A DNA stretch of 42,202 nt from Chara braunii (GCA_003427395.1 BFEA01000923.1:135491-177692); one strand, 5' to 3'. Positions 1-13,439 are shown, counted from the stretch's first letter. The notes: generated by a model not told the origin, from the sequence alone. Made by a program: numbers and translations.

Positions 1-54
<54 letters not shown>
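1..54. repeat. (CA)n microsatellite
   Basis: An almost uninterrupted CA dinucleotide run begins at the window edge, so its true length is unknown. Reading frames across it are artefacts. Confidence 0.98.
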
Positions 55-58
<4 letters not shown>

Positions 59-191
59 CCTTATCCATCAGTCAAATGCATCCTGGGCAGACTGTCGGGG
101 CTCAACCTCCTGAGGAGTCGGTGAAAGTCCGACAGGACAGTCTGGCACAGTCGTGTTTTTTTCTTGTGGAGCTGTGTATACCTAACATGGC

Positions 192-217
192 CACACACAC
201 ACACACACACACACACA
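192..217. repeat. (CA)13 microsatellite
   Basis: A pure CA run of 26 bases in otherwise unique sequence. Confidence 0.97.
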
Positions 218-371
218 GAGGCAAATATGCCAGCAAAATGCTTGTTTGACAACAGACCAGCCAGAGATGTGACAAACAAGCGAGATCAGCGAAGGCAAGG
301 TTAATGAAGCATTCAGGCATACACAATCCTCTAGAACGGGGCTTACATAGCACAAGAGCAGAGGATGATGA

Positions 372-2451
<2,080 letters not shown>

Positions 2452-2452
2452 C

Positions 2453-2830
2453 TCTAGCACAGAGATCGACTACCGTCTTCGCCCGAACAGAACACCCAGT
2501 CCTCAAAGCTGCATTCGGGGCAGCTTTCAGTCCACATGGGCCGATAATGACCGGGCGTTCTATTCCAGCGACGACCATAGGCTGAATCCTGTGTGGCCAC
2601 AAAAACTCCACACCACCATTACATGATACTGTGTTCCGCAGTCCACTCAAGCACGGCGATCGACTACCGTCCTCGCCCAAACAGAACGCCCAGTCCTCAA
2701 AGCGGTATTAGGGGCAGCTTTCAGTCCACACGGGGCGATAATGACCGGGCGACGACAGCAGGCTAAATTCCGTGTGGCCACAAAAACCCCACACCACCGT
2801 TACATGATTCTGTGTCCCGCACTCGTGATA
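2453..2830. repeat. Diverged ~194-bp tandem duplication (2 copies)
   Basis: The segment beginning near 2464 (ATCGACTACCG...) recurs near 2659, an offset of about 194 bases. It keeps long matching blocks: the CCCAGTCCTCAAAGC block, GGGGCAGCTTTCAGTCCAC, GATAATGACCGGGCG and GTGTGGCCACAAAAA. Small indels separate the copies. No coding frame is conserved between them. Confidence 0.85.
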
Positions 2831-3057
2831 AAATGACCGCGCTATCACAGGATGTTTCATCCCTTAGACCACCAGTACACAGCCCCAGCCTTGCAGAAAA
2901 TCACGAGTTGCCAACCCCAAAATTTTTTACGCTTGGGGTTACCGGACTACACTGGGTGGCAGCGCCAGCCAAAAAAGAAAAGAAGTGACCCCTGGCAGTT
3001 CGGAAAAGCTTGGCGCTCAGTGCAGCGCCTCCGGCCCCAGGGGTGCTGGAGGTTTAA

Positions 3058-3212
3058 ACCATCGGTACTTTGCCCAGCTATTGGCCGCGGAAAAAAAAAA
3101 AAATAGAGTAGAAACGTTTCTAGTCGGATGAATTTGGGCGCTCCTGTAGTGGCCCGTACGTTTCCTAAAACAGTGGCTGGTTAGCGGGCAGACTTTAGGA
3201 AGTACAGGTGGT
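3058..3212. mobile_element. TTAA-flanked MITE, ACCACC family
   Basis: A short non-coding element. Its left end reads TTAA then ACCATCGGTACTT. Its right end is the inverted complement (AAGTACAGGTGGT) followed by TTAG. Inside is a poly(A) tract at 3091-3103 followed by a GTAGAAACGTTTCTA palindrome, shared with the related copy at 12749-12830. TTAA target duplications are characteristic of piggyBac-type transposases; assigning this family to piggyBac is inference. Confidence 0.6.
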
Positions 3213-3232
3213 TTAGGGTCGTCAACATGGTG

Positions 3233-3261
3233 GCAAATAATTAATTCTGTTAATTATTTGC
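3233..3261. repeat. Perfect 12-bp inverted repeat
   Basis: GCAAATAATTAA, a five-base loop (TTCTG), then the exact complement. It lies 20 bases beyond the preceding MITE. It could be a hairpin or the fused ends of another inverted-repeat element. Confidence 0.8.
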
Positions 3262-3333
3262 GCCCATTCATCCCACAGGTGCTGGTAGCCTGGTGCCCCT
3301 TTTTGTCCTTTTACCAGGCATGCCTCTTACCAA

Positions 3334-3643
3334 ACCACCAGCAATAGGCCACTCGTCCAAAACTTTCAGCCGTGTTGACGAGGCCGCGCCTTCAATGTAC
3401 TGGTGTGGCAGGCACGGGTCCGGTTGGTTTGGGCGCAAAATATAGGTTTCATAATTTAGGGTCTGCCATAGCGTCACGTTATAAAGCACCGGTCCCTCCG
3501 AGACCTTCCGGGGCCTTCGCTCGTATAAGCAGAGGCCACACCTTTTTTTTGTTTTTCGATGTACCAGCCTGGCGGCAACCAATTCAATTCCTTCGGGAGC
3601 AGAAAACGGTTTCGACCAAATAGGCAAGGAGAGACTGGTGGTT
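3334..3643. mobile_element. Probable MITE, ACCACC family (diverged)
   Basis: The left end has ACCACCAGC after CTTACCAA. The right end has CTGGTGGT followed by TTTTAA. The ends are inverted relative to one another, like the other ACCACC elements here, but the left TTAA is degraded. The interior is non-coding. It is longer (about 310 bp) than its relatives, so it may contain a nested insertion. Confidence 0.45.
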
Positions 3644-5159
3644 TTAAGGCTGTTGTGTCTCATCACCTTTAAGGCTGGTGGGTCTTTTATTCTGTTGTTG
3701 TACCGTTATTTTCATTTGTTAATGCATGATGCAGCTCAGGAGGCTCGCAGCTGTTCGTGACATTCGTAACCCCCTAACAAATAAGAGGCTCCGCACAAAC
3801 CTACAGCGGGAATAAGACCCACATGAGCCTTTACTCTGTGGATTTTAGGCACAGCCACTTCCTAATAAACCCCCGCTACATCCGGAAAACACACTTCCAG
3901 AACCCAAGCCGGCCATAAATTTCAGTTGCTGTAAGATTTCTGATCCTTAGGCCACCACGAAATAATGGACGGCCTCTGGTAATCCAGGAGACCATCAAAT
4001 GCACTGGCAGTTGGGGTCCCTAAAAACCTTCCTGAGCGAAATGTCATCCAACCACAAAAGAAAGAACTTTTTCTTCCAATTGGCGTATGTCAGCTCCCGT
4101 CTGATGGCAGCTCGACATTGGTTCAACCATACATGTGTCGCCTAAAGTTGAAACGCCCACCAGTGTAGCCCGCTGCTATCTTACGTCCACCTGGCAGTAG
4201 ATCGTAATCTCAAGCCCACGACCGCGGTCCTGCAGCACTCCATTTACTCAGTGGCAGAGTTCGAGTCCCGACAAAAAAAATAGAGCAAGCTACGTCTAGC
4301 TTGCGTATTCCCATCTAGCTTGGGTATTCCCATTTCCGCCGCAATGACATGCATGCACTTCTCAGCCTGCTTCAAAGCAACTCTCCTTCACTTTGCAGCT
4401 CTCAAGTCGCATTGGGTACAGTATAAGTTAACGTGTACACCCGTACGGCGACAAGCAAGCATACTTCAGGCCCAAGTCCCAGTACCTACAGAGTCTGTCT
4501 GTGTATAGACCTATATGGTCACAGGCATAAACAAATACTAAACATGCTCCGTGCAATGTGTGTGTCGCATGGGTGATCCCACGGACAAGCCGTGAAAGCG
4601 TAAAGCCTAAACCTTAGTGCACCCCTACCGAGAAGAAGGCGACAGGAGGGGGAGGGAGGGAGGGAGAGAGGTGATGATGGGAGGAAAGGAGTGGGGGGGA
4701 GGGGGGAGAAAAGAAGGGGAAACTGAAAAAGAAAGAAACAAAAACAACAGAGCACAACAGAAAATAAACCAAATTCCTTAAACCAGCAGTGCCTGCAAGC
4801 CTGCTGCCAGCCTCCAGCCTCCAGCAGGTACTAATGGTTCGGAGTCTTGGTTTGGACCAGGTGCAGGAAGGGCAATAAAACCACAAAGAAACAGCCTCAG
4901 CCTCCTTGTACAGCGGCACATCCGTCGCCGGCGCTGCTGGTTTTAACTTTTAAGTCATGTATGGCAGTCTAAAAGAAACTGAAGCCATATCTGACAAGGG
5001 GTGTGTCCCAACCTTTCGACCGAAGTTTCTGCAGTTCCTTTGAAATATCAAACTGCAGGCTCGTTCATGCGTCAGATGTCAGATGCCATCCATCACACGT
5101 CACAGCGTGTGTCAGATGTAATTGAGAGCCTTGAGATATCAACATCAAACTGACCGGCC
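3644..5159. other. No gene; small repeats and a purine tract
   Basis: No coding sequence recognised. A 19-bp unit (TCTAGCTTGCGTATTCCCA) is tandemly duplicated at 4295-4332 with one mismatch. A box-B-like GAGTTCGAGTCCC lies at about 4257-4269, immediately after a box-A-like CTCAGTGG, possibly a collapsed tRNA-derived fragment. A G-run of the G-quadruplex type (G5, G3, G3, G3) lies at 4648-4664 within a purine-rich stretch to about 4740. Confidence 0.55.
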
Positions 5160-5222
5160 CAGGGTAATTGAGAATCATTTTATTCTGTTCATCTGATACT
5201 ATCCGGATTCGAACTTGAGTCT

Positions 5223-5259
<37 letters not shown>

Positions 5260-5320
5260 AGAGTCTGCATTTCAACAGCTCAGCTCAAGGGTGTACCAAC
5301 TGAGTTAGGCCCATTGGTGT
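5160..5320 (-). mobile_element. tRNA-derived SINE-like element interrupted by poly(A)
   Basis: On the minus strand a box-A-like TAACTCAGTTGGTACACCC (5289-5307) is followed, beyond an interruption, by a box-B-like GTTCGAATCC (5205-5214) and the tail GGATAGTATCAGATGAAC. The same order and wording occur on the plus strand at 14811-14930, which defines a family. Between the boxes lies a pure run of 32 A (plus strand 5225-5256), flanked on both sides by GAGTCTGC (5217-5224 and 5261-5268), as expected for a target-site duplication. tRNA-derived SINEs are Pol III transcripts moved by LINE machinery; no intact tRNA fold is present. Confidence 0.7.
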
Positions 5321-5345
5321 TGCCAGTGGTGTCCTTTTGTTTGCC

Positions 5346-5475
5346 TAAGGGCCTACTCACACTGGGACTCTTGGAGTGAGCCCCGGACGTGATTGTAGTC
5401 ATATGCATCCAGGTATGCTGTAATTGCAGTCAGATACATGCAAGAAAGTGCCTGTGCGAGTGTGAAATAAATCAT
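5346..5475. mobile_element. Fold-back element, CTCACACT family (degraded)
   Basis: It begins TACTCACACTGGGACT and ends near a partial inverted match (AAAGTGCCTGTGCGAGTGTG). The interior repeats a TGATTGTAGTCATATGCAT-type word, which also occurs in the copy at 15765-15890. The better preserved relative is at 16416-16539. Confidence 0.45.
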
Positions 5476-5836
5476 GCAAATGTCGCCTAAGCGCATCAAA
5501 TTCACGCTTGGAACGACTCTGCCATTCCATCAGTCCCAATCTTATGGGTGGGAAACTGGGACAGTTTAGTTTCTCCCAATGGCTGCAGGATCAATTTTCA
5601 TTTACAGTGATCGGCAGTGGGCTGAAGCGAACGTGACCTTCTGTGACACGGGGGCTGACGCAAACAGGCACAGCAGAGAAGAGGGAACTCACAAGGAAAA
5701 TGCAAATTCCTCAATTTCTTTCAGCACCATTCTCCTGTACTTCTGGATATCCGCTAAGCCATGCCCATTGGCAGGACCTGCTGGCGGGCAGCACTGCCAA
5801 AATGCCACATTATCAAGAACTTATTCTTATTATTAA

Positions 5837-6028
5837 ACCACCAAGTGCGTTTGCCGGGCAATTTTCTCCAACGCGGCACGCATGCGGCCGCAAGTTTCGG
5901 CGGTCAGCCTATAGGAGCAAAATAGCTGGCGATGCAAGCCAAAAGGTGGTCTATGGCGATTCGTCGTTTTTTCGGTGTGCAAGTGCATTTCCAGGTTCGG
6001 CACCCAAAGGGCCAAAAGTACTGGTGGT
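5837..6028. mobile_element. TTAA-flanked MITE, ACCACC family
   Basis: TTAA at 5833-5836 is followed by ACCACCAAGTGCGTTTGCC. The right end is an inverted match (GGCCAAAAGTACTGGTGGT, ending 6028), then TTCG, a degraded target copy. The 192-bp non-coding body fits the other members. Confidence 0.6.
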
Positions 6029-6436
6029 TTCGTGCCCCAGATCTAGTGTAGTTCCACCGCAAAACGTTCTCCACCAGTTTCTCTCCCCACCAGGGTTTCA
6101 CCTTTCGGTGTCCGCAGCCTTTTAATATAACCTAGCTGAGACTCTTGCCACAACGGAAGGCACGTTCTCCATCTGAGACTCACACTGGGACTCCACCCCA
6201 GCACTGTGGTTGCCTGATCAACGGCCAGTGGCAGGAAACTCCGGATGAACGCACTTGTCAAACAGGGGTTTAGACCTCTAGCTTGCTACCGATACATGAC
6301 GACATATACATAACATTTGATAGGTGTGTGACCATCACTAATGGTCGCGCTACAGTAGCACGCAATGCTGTACGCAGTAAAGATTTTAATTCTGTGAAAA
6401 TGAGTGGTAGTCGGGATGAAACAGCAACACGCACTA

Positions 6437-6438
<2 letters not shown>

Positions 6439-6525
<87 letters not shown>
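6439..6525. repeat. Compound (GT)n(GA)n microsatellite
   Basis: About 66 bases of GT followed directly by about 21 bases of GA, then a purine-rich tail. ORFs reading through it as Cys-Val or Thr-His repeats are artefacts. Confidence 0.98.
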
Positions 6526-6676
6526 TCGGGGTGGGGGGGAGAAGGGGAAGAGAGAGAAGACAAAGGGCAGCATACAGATAGAGGAAAATACTGATATCAA
6601 AAGTGACAGCACATCGAACACAGCAGAATTGAAGTCCTCCGTGTTACATGTATGATATTAAGAGCACAGCTCCCCG

Positions 6677-6712
6677 GGTGAGTCTGTCAAGTCTGCTCTA
6701 CACAGACTCACC
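6677..6712. repeat. Perfect 11-bp inverted repeat, 14-base loop
   Basis: GGTGAGTCTGT (6677-6687) and ACAGACTCACC (6702-6712) are exact complements. There is no T run immediately after it that would make a Pol III or bacterial-type terminator convincing. It may be a collapsed MITE. Confidence 0.75.
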
Positions 6713-8480
6713 AGGTACCCCTTTTTTTTCCCTCATACTTGCTACTAGTTCGCAGCCATTATTAGCACTGTGATCTCTGTCATCGTTGGTGTTGTTCATT
6801 TCATTCACAGTGTACCATTACAAGACATTATAGCCAAGTGCACAACAGAAATAATGTGTTATTGCTGTATTACTAAATGGCATGTCGCACCGACACGTGT
6901 CAGCTTGTGGCGTGCGGGCTTCTTTCTACTACAAGGGCCTCAATCGTCTTACTTAGGGCAAATGGGTAGGACTTCACCCTATTAATCCGATTCCTTTTTC
7001 AATGTTTTAACCCTAATCCAATACAGTTCGTTTTTCCCAAACGAAAAAGACAAACGTTTCAACAAGAGAAGGCAAGGACCTCACAAACATCCCAGAGACA
7101 AGTCTGCAACCCAGATTCAGTTATTCGCATCCCTCCTGCTAATTTCTGCGCGTGCGAGTTTAGTCCTACTACTAGCATTACAGACCACTAACCCTTTCCC
7201 CTATCACCTATGATTGCGATTACTCCTAGCCTCTATCTGTGTGTGCGCTCTACCCCCTACAGTCCCCTACTCTACAACAGCACTGTACCTATTTCCGGCT
7301 CCATCGCTGCGTGCCCTAATCACCAACCAGACCTAAAATCTTCCTGAAGCGCGCAGCACATGGTCTCTAACTCTCCCATTTCGCACAGTAATCCTATTCT
7401 CAAAGCACAGATGCCCCGCCCCACCCTCCCCGCCTTACGATTCCGAAAGTGCTGTCCTAACATTCTCCAGGTGGCAGCCCCTACATTCTCGGCACATCAA
7501 GAGGTACCGAGAAAGGAAGCGTATGCCGCACACATGCTGCGGCACACGTGCTTCGTTTGTCTGAGATAGCACTCTGCATGACGCAACATTTCAAAATTCT
7601 CACCTGGTCAACGGTCTCAGCCATGCAAAATAACAAACTTTCATTGTGTTTGTGCAGATTTCAGCAGCTGCCAAGTAGGGTCCACACACGGAGAAGCACA
7701 AATTAGGGCCATGTCAGCCACTTGCCAAATGTGAATAGGACGAAAGAACAGCACCACTCGCCATGTACTGCATTTGAAAGAGTACAAGAGTAGTGCAGCA
7801 ACGCCCTTAATCCTGTAAAGGGGCCCCAATCCCTAAGGTCCTGGTGTGGCGGGTGGGTGGGTGGTGAAGACAGACACACATGCTCTAGGTCTCCGTCATC
7901 AGCAATACATTTGTCTCCCTCAAGTACCCCCCCCTTCCCCAAAAGAAAAAAAGGACTATTGAAAGAAGGCTATTTACAAACCTCATTGTCAGTCTTCTTT
8001 GCTCTGCTAGTGGAAAGACCTCCTTGGGGCCAGTAATTATTGTGTGTCCTCAGCTCATCACCAGTTTTACAGTCCTGCTACACAACCTTCGCCTCTCGCC
8101 AGCTATCCACACTGCCAGGGATGGGAGTAGAGTTCCCCTTACCATTGTTTCCACCATCATCATCATCATCATCACGGTTTTGTTTTTTTTTGTCCCTTGA
8201 ACATCAGCAGCACCCCTTCACCATTTTTTCTATCACCCCCCCCTCCCCCCCCCCTTTGATGGAGGCTCCATCTATTGGTGGGGAGCTTCACCTGCTGGAA
8301 ACCGGGTCCAGTGTCCCGTACAAGATGTCAAAGATCTCTGCAATGCAGCTTCTCTCGGACTGGGTTTCAATTTTCAAATGATGAGCTGACTGAAGTCACG
8401 GAGACTGCACAGGATGGTAACTAACGTTGAGCTAATTAAACCACCACTCCCCCCGTGGGCGAGATTGCCATTTCAGATCC
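6713..8480. other. No gene seen
   Basis: Low-information sequence with short C-runs, a (CAT)n run near 8155-8175 and a TTAA followed by ACCACCACTCC near 8435 that looks like one end of an ACCACC MITE without a clear partner. No protein-like ORF. Confidence 0.55.
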
Positions 8481-8553
8481 AGCGGCCTAGCTCAGTTGGC
8501 AAGGCATGCAAGTGGCATTCAGGAGGTATTGGGTTCAATCCCCATTGGCCTCA
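8481..8553 (+). mobile_element. tRNA-like sequence (SINE head or tRNA pseudogene)
   Basis: TAGCTCAGTTGG (8488-8499) matches the Pol III box A, and GGTTCAATCCC (8532-8542) matches box B at tRNA-like spacing. The acceptor arm does not pair over seven bases and the D stem is broken, so it is not a functional tRNA gene. It is more likely a SINE head or an old pseudogene. Confidence 0.6.
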
Positions 8554-9124
8554 TGTACCTACCTGGGCAAGCTTGTCGCCTGCCACCTAGAGATATGTCG
8601 TTGGTCCCCCAATTGAGCAAAGACTGTTGATGTTCGTAGGGGGACAGGACAGGAGGGGAGGCACAGTGACTCGCCCATCGAAGAAGCTCAGTCCTGAGGC
8701 TACCGGCTGACCCCTGGCCAGTATCGCCCACCTGCTGTAGCAGGTAACGCACCTGCTGGTGGGTGCAGCTCCTGCATGTTCCCTTGTTGGAGGCTTGAGC
8801 ACGGATGTGGCTGCGACGGGGTTCCCCGTAATACTATAATGACAATAAAAAAAGGCCTGAAAGGCTGTCCTGTCCAGATTCCACAGGTAATTGAATTGGT
8901 TGGGCTTAAAAGTTGAAAATTCAAAAATGCACTTTCCGGAGCACACAGGCCGCATTTGGGGGGAGGTCGGCGACTCTTGGTGTAGGAAAAAAAAAACGCG
9001 TGAAAAATAACACAAAAAAGAAAAGAAGTCGTGAGAAATGTGCAGTTCGTTGCTATCATCATTGAACAGACTTGCCCACATTGCCAGACGTGCCGTCAGT
9101 TGCTGTATCGAGCGGGCCCTGTGT

Positions 9125-9520
9125 CAAAACGCGCCGTCGGCTGGCTGAAAACAGCACAAAGGCAAAAACAAATATGGCTGTGCATCTTCCATTTGTCTAG
9201 GGAAGATTCATTCTCAATTTGCACATTTGGTGCGTGGTGGAGCCTTGGCCGACGCCCTCTGTGGAAAAACGCGATGCCGGCTGGCTGTAAGCAGCCCAAA
9301 AGAAGAAAAAAAAAGGTTGTGCATCTTCCCATTTTCCAAGGAAGAAATTACCATTTTGCACAGTTGGTTACTAGTGGAGCCAAGGTGGCCTCCCTCCACT
9401 ACTCAAATGAATCCTCCGCTAGAAAATGGAAAGATGCATCGCCGGTTTTTTCCCCTTTTGTGCATATTGTGAATAGCGGAGCAAGGCCCTTTTCTCCGTT
9501 TTCTGTACAGCATCTTGACA
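9125..9520. repeat. Diverged tandem repeat (~150-bp units, about 2.5 copies)
   Basis: Units share AACGCG..GCCGGCTGGCTG, GTGCATCTTCC, GGAAG.., TTTGCACA.TTGG and GTGGAGCC.. blocks, and a partial third copy begins near 9420. A plus-strand ORF of about 200 codons crosses this repeat; its composition follows the repeat, so I do not call it a gene. Confidence 0.65.
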
Positions 9521-9651
9521 GGCGAGGATGGCGGGATGTATTAAGGAAAAAAGAGGAAAAACAGAAAAAACGGCAGGGTGAAACGTCTATCTTTCTTTTC
9601 CTTTTTGCCAATTGCCAATCTACCGGCCTAGCTTCAACTATGGGACACTAA

Positions 9652-10445
9652 TGAATCTACGGGCGGAGTGTCTGCTGGGAAGTTTCAGACCCCTCACAGG
9701 TCGTAGCAGTCCATGCTACCGGTAGGTCAGCTGCCTACTCCAAAAAGTGCCCTACCAGTCCCCCAAAATTTTATTTTATTTTATTTTATTTTTATTTTTG
9801 GGGGGAAAGATTGGAAGCTTTATTAATCGCAATAGAGCAGAGGCCGGCAAACCTCACAGACAACTAGAAGTGCTGGGCCCAATACCCAGTTTAGGCTTAT
9901 GCGGAAACTGGGTCCAGCGTCCCATCTCTTCTCCGGATATCCATCCTCCCAAAATAACCATGAAGCTCAAGGAAGAAAAAATTAAGCTACGAGCCATAGA
10001 AAATTGATTAAGCACCCCCTAAAACAGTGTCCCAGAATCGAACCTCTTACACAGGATTTCAAAAAGAAACTCCAAATAAGAACTCCACGTCATCCGGTGT
10101 GTCTCAGCTCAACTTTTGCAGAAGACGCCGCAAGTGAAAAGGATGTAAGCATTGTGTAGTAACTGTTACAGCTACCGGAGCATCCGCCGCCTTTGTTTCT
10201 CAACAGGCCCGGTCTTGATGCCACCCGCGCAAGCAGACGGGCTCGGTAGTTCAACATCTCAGGTGTGATCGCTGTAGCAGATGTTGAGTCCGTACTTGTT
10301 GTGACTTACACTTACAGGTCAGGCTGCCGCAGTATCTGCCGCCTGTGTTTCCCAACAGGCCCGGTAAGATACCACCCACCATGCGGGCTCAACAGCTTAG
10401 CTTGGCTGTGAAAGCAACGCCAAAACCAGCACTCCGCGCTCCTGA
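9652..10445. repeat. Gene-free stretch with a duplicated ~35-bp block
   Basis: No coding sequence recognised. A block around 10188-10214 (CCGCCTTTGTTTCTCAACA then GGCCCGGT) recurs around 10340-10365 with a few changes. A (TTTTA)n run lies near 9770-9795. The minus strand near 10030 carries a box-B-like GAGGTTCGATTC without a clear box A. Confidence 0.55.
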
Positions 10446-10645
10446 AACTGCCGAAGCGCTCCCACCGCTGCTACAGACTCTCCCACTGTCTACAACAGCG
10501 CCAGCCGAAGCGCTCCCACCGCTGCTACAGACTCTCCCACTGTCNCCACCGCTGCTACAGACTCTCCCACTGTCTACAACAGCGCCAGCCGAAGCGCTCC
10601 CACCGCTGCTACAGACTCTCCCACTGTCTACAACAGCGCCGCTAG
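10446..10645. repeat. ~54-bp minisatellite containing an assembly join
   Basis: Units contain GCTCCCACCGCTGCTACAG, ACTCTCCCACTGTC and TACAACAGCGCC. A single N at 10545 is flanked by a perfect 29-base duplication (10516-10544 and 10546-10574). The copy number here is therefore not reliable. Confidence 0.85.
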
Positions 10646-11089
10646 GGGGAGTACAGGATCAATTCGCACTGGCTCCATTCCTGTGACCAACAGTACAGAC
10701 TACACTAAATTTCAATAAGAATCAGCATACTACCTCTTCATCTAGAATGCAAACACATTGTTCAAACCAGAGCCTCAGAATGAAGTATCTCCTGGGTGTG
10801 AACCAGAGCTTTAGGGTCTACGATCACGAGTTAACACTGAACCCAAACCCTGGGCAACAAGCCAACGAACCAGTTACCAAGTCGTTAACGACAGGAGTTC
10901 AACAGAGTTCAAGTAAACCAGTGAAAATGTGACAAGGTACTATACATATGAAGATTGCACAGGCATGTTTCTAAGTTTGAAACACTACTGTAGAGGCGAT
11001 GCAGCTGTCCTACATCATGTCCGTGATCAGCAACGATAAGTATCAGAGGATGGCTGCCTCATAGTGAATCCAACCTATGGGATCCGCTA

Positions 11090-11605
11090 GGTACAGGATC
11101 GCAAGGGGCGAGTGTGACCCAAATGCGCTTCAGCCACAGTGAGAATTGTAACTCCTACAGTACTGAATACGAAACAACTAGGGCAAAGTGATCCAACCAC
11201 CGTGGAGAAGGGAGCAACGAAAGACGGATCTTACTTATGAAATCACGTGAGGTAATTCACAAGAATGAGTGAATCTACCCTAGAATCGTGCTTAGGTGTA
11301 TTGTAACTCCAATATTGAAAACGAGACACAACCAGGGCAAAACCATCCAACCACGGTGGAGAATAAACCACGGTGGAGAGCGGAGCAATGAACCACAGGT
11401 CTCACTTATGAAAACGAACCAACCGCGCTGGAGAGAGGAGCCATGAACAACGGCTCTCAAACGACAGATCTCACTTATGAAAACGATCCAAACACAGTTC
11501 AGCGGGGAGCAATGAACAACAGATCCGGATGAAATCACTAGACCTAATGAAATCACGTAAAGAGAATTCACAAGACCTAATGAATCTACCCTACAGTAGT
11601 GGCTA
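11090..11605. repeat. Diverged tandem repeat (~100-190-bp units)
   Basis: Recurring blocks include CTTACTTATGAAA or CTCACTTATGAAA, ATCCAACCACxGTGGAGA, GGAGCAATGAACAAC, AATTCACAAGA and GAATCTACCCTA. They are reshuffled across 500 bases. Non-coding. Confidence 0.7.
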
Positions 11606-12444
11606 GGTGCATGGTAAGTTCTTTAGACAGTGAATCAAGGCACATTAAGATAGACAAGGAATGATGAAGAAAGCCAAGAGAGCGAAGCGCACATCCTCAG
11701 GTCGAAGGACCTTGTTCTTAACACAGAAGTCGAAGTCTGAATTGATAGGCCACGAGCTTAGCACCGAGTCCTGAAGAGATTGGATACACCACCACACAGT
11801 CCGTGACTTCCACAGTCTTGAAGCGCGAGGTTCGCCACAGTCTTGAAGTGCGAGGTTATCTTTGAAACCCATCGTACACTTGGTCGTATATCAAGGACTG
11901 CTTACTTCTATGTGATGTTGGGCAGGGCTGCTAGCATAATAGCCTCACGATCCATCATTTTCCAGATGGGATGTGCTACATGGTGACCCAACAGTGCTCT
12001 CGTCACCAGGACGCCCCCAAAGGAGTGTGTGCTGACGGTATACTTCCAACGGCATCGCCCCCGCCACTGCCCATAGCTCTCCCACAGCTTCGAGAGCGCC
12101 AATGTCCGTGTAGCAACAGCTGCTATGCACTAGTCCCCGGGCTGACATTGCGCAATAGGCAATTGGAGATAGCAAGGCTAGCGAAGGACCGGAATCTCCC
12201 TATCCCCTGATATCTCACAGGGGCAAACGCAGTAAGACCATACCGCGCGGAAGATGGGGGACGCCTTGAAGTTGACGAGTACGACGGCATCCATCCTAAC
12301 ACGCTTACGTCACACAGGGCTAGAGCGAAATAGCGCAGTCAAAAGACAACGCTTCCCCGCTTAGCATACGCACGATCCAGCGTGAAACCCCATCCACTGC
12401 TGATGTTCTCATTACTTCCCCACAAATTTACAAGGCGGGAGGGG
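11606..12444. other. No gene seen
   Basis: Short duplicated words occur (for example CACAGTCTTGAAGYGCGAGGTT twice at about 11810-11854), but no protein-like ORF or RNA gene. Confidence 0.5.
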
Positions 12445-12445
12445 T

Positions 12446-12470
12446 GGTGGTTTAAACCACCAGTCCTCCC
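12446..12470. mobile_element. Two ACCACC MITE ends meeting at one TTAA
   Basis: GGTGGT, TTAA (12452-12455) and ACCACC form a perfect 16-bp palindrome. This is two terminal inverted repeats sharing a single target site. The right-hand end continues into sequence related to the family (GGCCCATACATTGG near 12507-12522 and the GTAGAAGCGCTTCTAC palindrome near 12541-12556). Confidence 0.55.
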
Positions 12471-12748
12471 TAAAATCGCGGCAGTAAACAAGCCGCCGAT
12501 GAACGTGCGGCCCATACATTGGCGCGTCGGTTCCTTTGGGTAGAAGCGCTTCTACTGGAAGTAGAAGCACTTCCAGTACATCAGGATTGCAGTCAGATTC
12601 ATCCATGCCCGGCCGTAATTGCCGTCCAATACATTTCGAGTCCTAATGTGTCCTACCATCATCTGCTGGAGGTTTCACCCACATACCCGTGGTATTCTCA
12701 GAGATCTCCTGCACGAGGAACTTCCAAGTCTGTGGACTTTAAACTTCA

Positions 12749-12830
12749 AACCACCAGTACTTGGCCCATACATCGGCCACGGAAAAAAAAAAAAAAAAAA
12801 AAAAAAGAGTAGAAGCGCTTCTACTTGTCC
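12749..12830. mobile_element. Partial ACCACC-family element with poly(A)24
   Basis: The ACCACCAGTACTTGGCCC end is preceded by TTCAA, a degraded TTAA. Then come CATACATCGGCCACGG, 24 A (12783-12806) and the perfect palindrome GTAGAAGCGCTTCTAC. The same series occurs at 3058-3135. I do not find the right end. Confidence 0.55.
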
Positions 12831-12896
12831 AGAGCTCAGTGTTAAAAAAATCTTGATGTGAATATGCCTTAATATCAGAGTACCTATAAGAGCTGA

Positions 12897-13006
12897 CTAC
12901 CTTCTTCCCCCTAATACAACGGACGGTCATTATAGCTGTATCTAGGGTATCTTTCAGTCTAAATACAGCTATAATGACCGTACGTTGTATTCGGGGGAAG
13001 AAGGTA
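12897..13006. mobile_element. 110-bp hairpin MITE
   Basis: Arms of about 45 bp (12897-12941 and 12962-13006) are near-perfect inverted complements, starting CTACCTTCTTCCCCC and ending GGGGGAAGAAGGTAG, with a 20-base loop. This is the form of a fold-back MITE. I see no clear flanking target duplication and cannot assign a superfamily. Confidence 0.75.
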
Positions 13007-13230
13007 GCAAGGTTCCTCTGGTGCAAAGCCCTCCAAGGGCATTCCATAGTTTCAAAAACGTGGGCAAGCAGTCCCCCTACCAGGGAAATGGGCTATTTCT
13101 AGGTATCTCCACACCTATCACAATTAGCCTGAGGAGCAAGTCAAAGTTAGGTCGATGGTTAGACCAATGAAGACTCAGACAATAGACAAGGTATGGGATC
13201 AGGATAATAGCTTCCAAGTTATATTTTTGG

Positions 13231-13272
13231 GAAGTTGCTTGACGTTAGGCTGAAGTTGCTTGACGTTAGGCT
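13231..13272. repeat. 21-bp exact tandem duplication
   Basis: GAAGTTGCTTGACGTTAGGC plus T occurs twice with no mismatch, which suggests recent slippage. Confidence 0.9.
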
Positions 13273-13323
13273 GATGATTATTAGGCCAGCGAAAATTTAG
13301 ACATTAGACAGCGTGTGGATTAA

Positions 13324-13439
13324 ACCACCAGTACCTACCGGTTGGGGAGGCCTTTAACGCGGAAGCCAATCGGCCTGCCCCTCCGGTCCAAATTCATTCG
13401 AGGCCGGGGGCTACAAAAAATTGATAGGTAGTGTGTGGT
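13324..13439. mobile_element. Intact 116-bp TTAA-flanked MITE, ACCACC family
   Basis: The best preserved member. TTAA lies at both sides (13320-13323 and 13440-13443). The left end is ACCACCAGTACCTA and the right end TAGGTAGTGTGTGGT, which are inverted complements with small differences. The interior is non-coding. Confidence 0.75.

Noticed and set aside
8481-8553. Functional tRNA gene
   Set aside because: Pol III boxes are present, but the acceptor and D stems do not pair properly.
9031-9651. 206-codon plus-strand ORF
   Set aside because: It runs through a diverged tandem repeat and A-rich tracts. The composition changes with the repeat units and no domain is recognisable.
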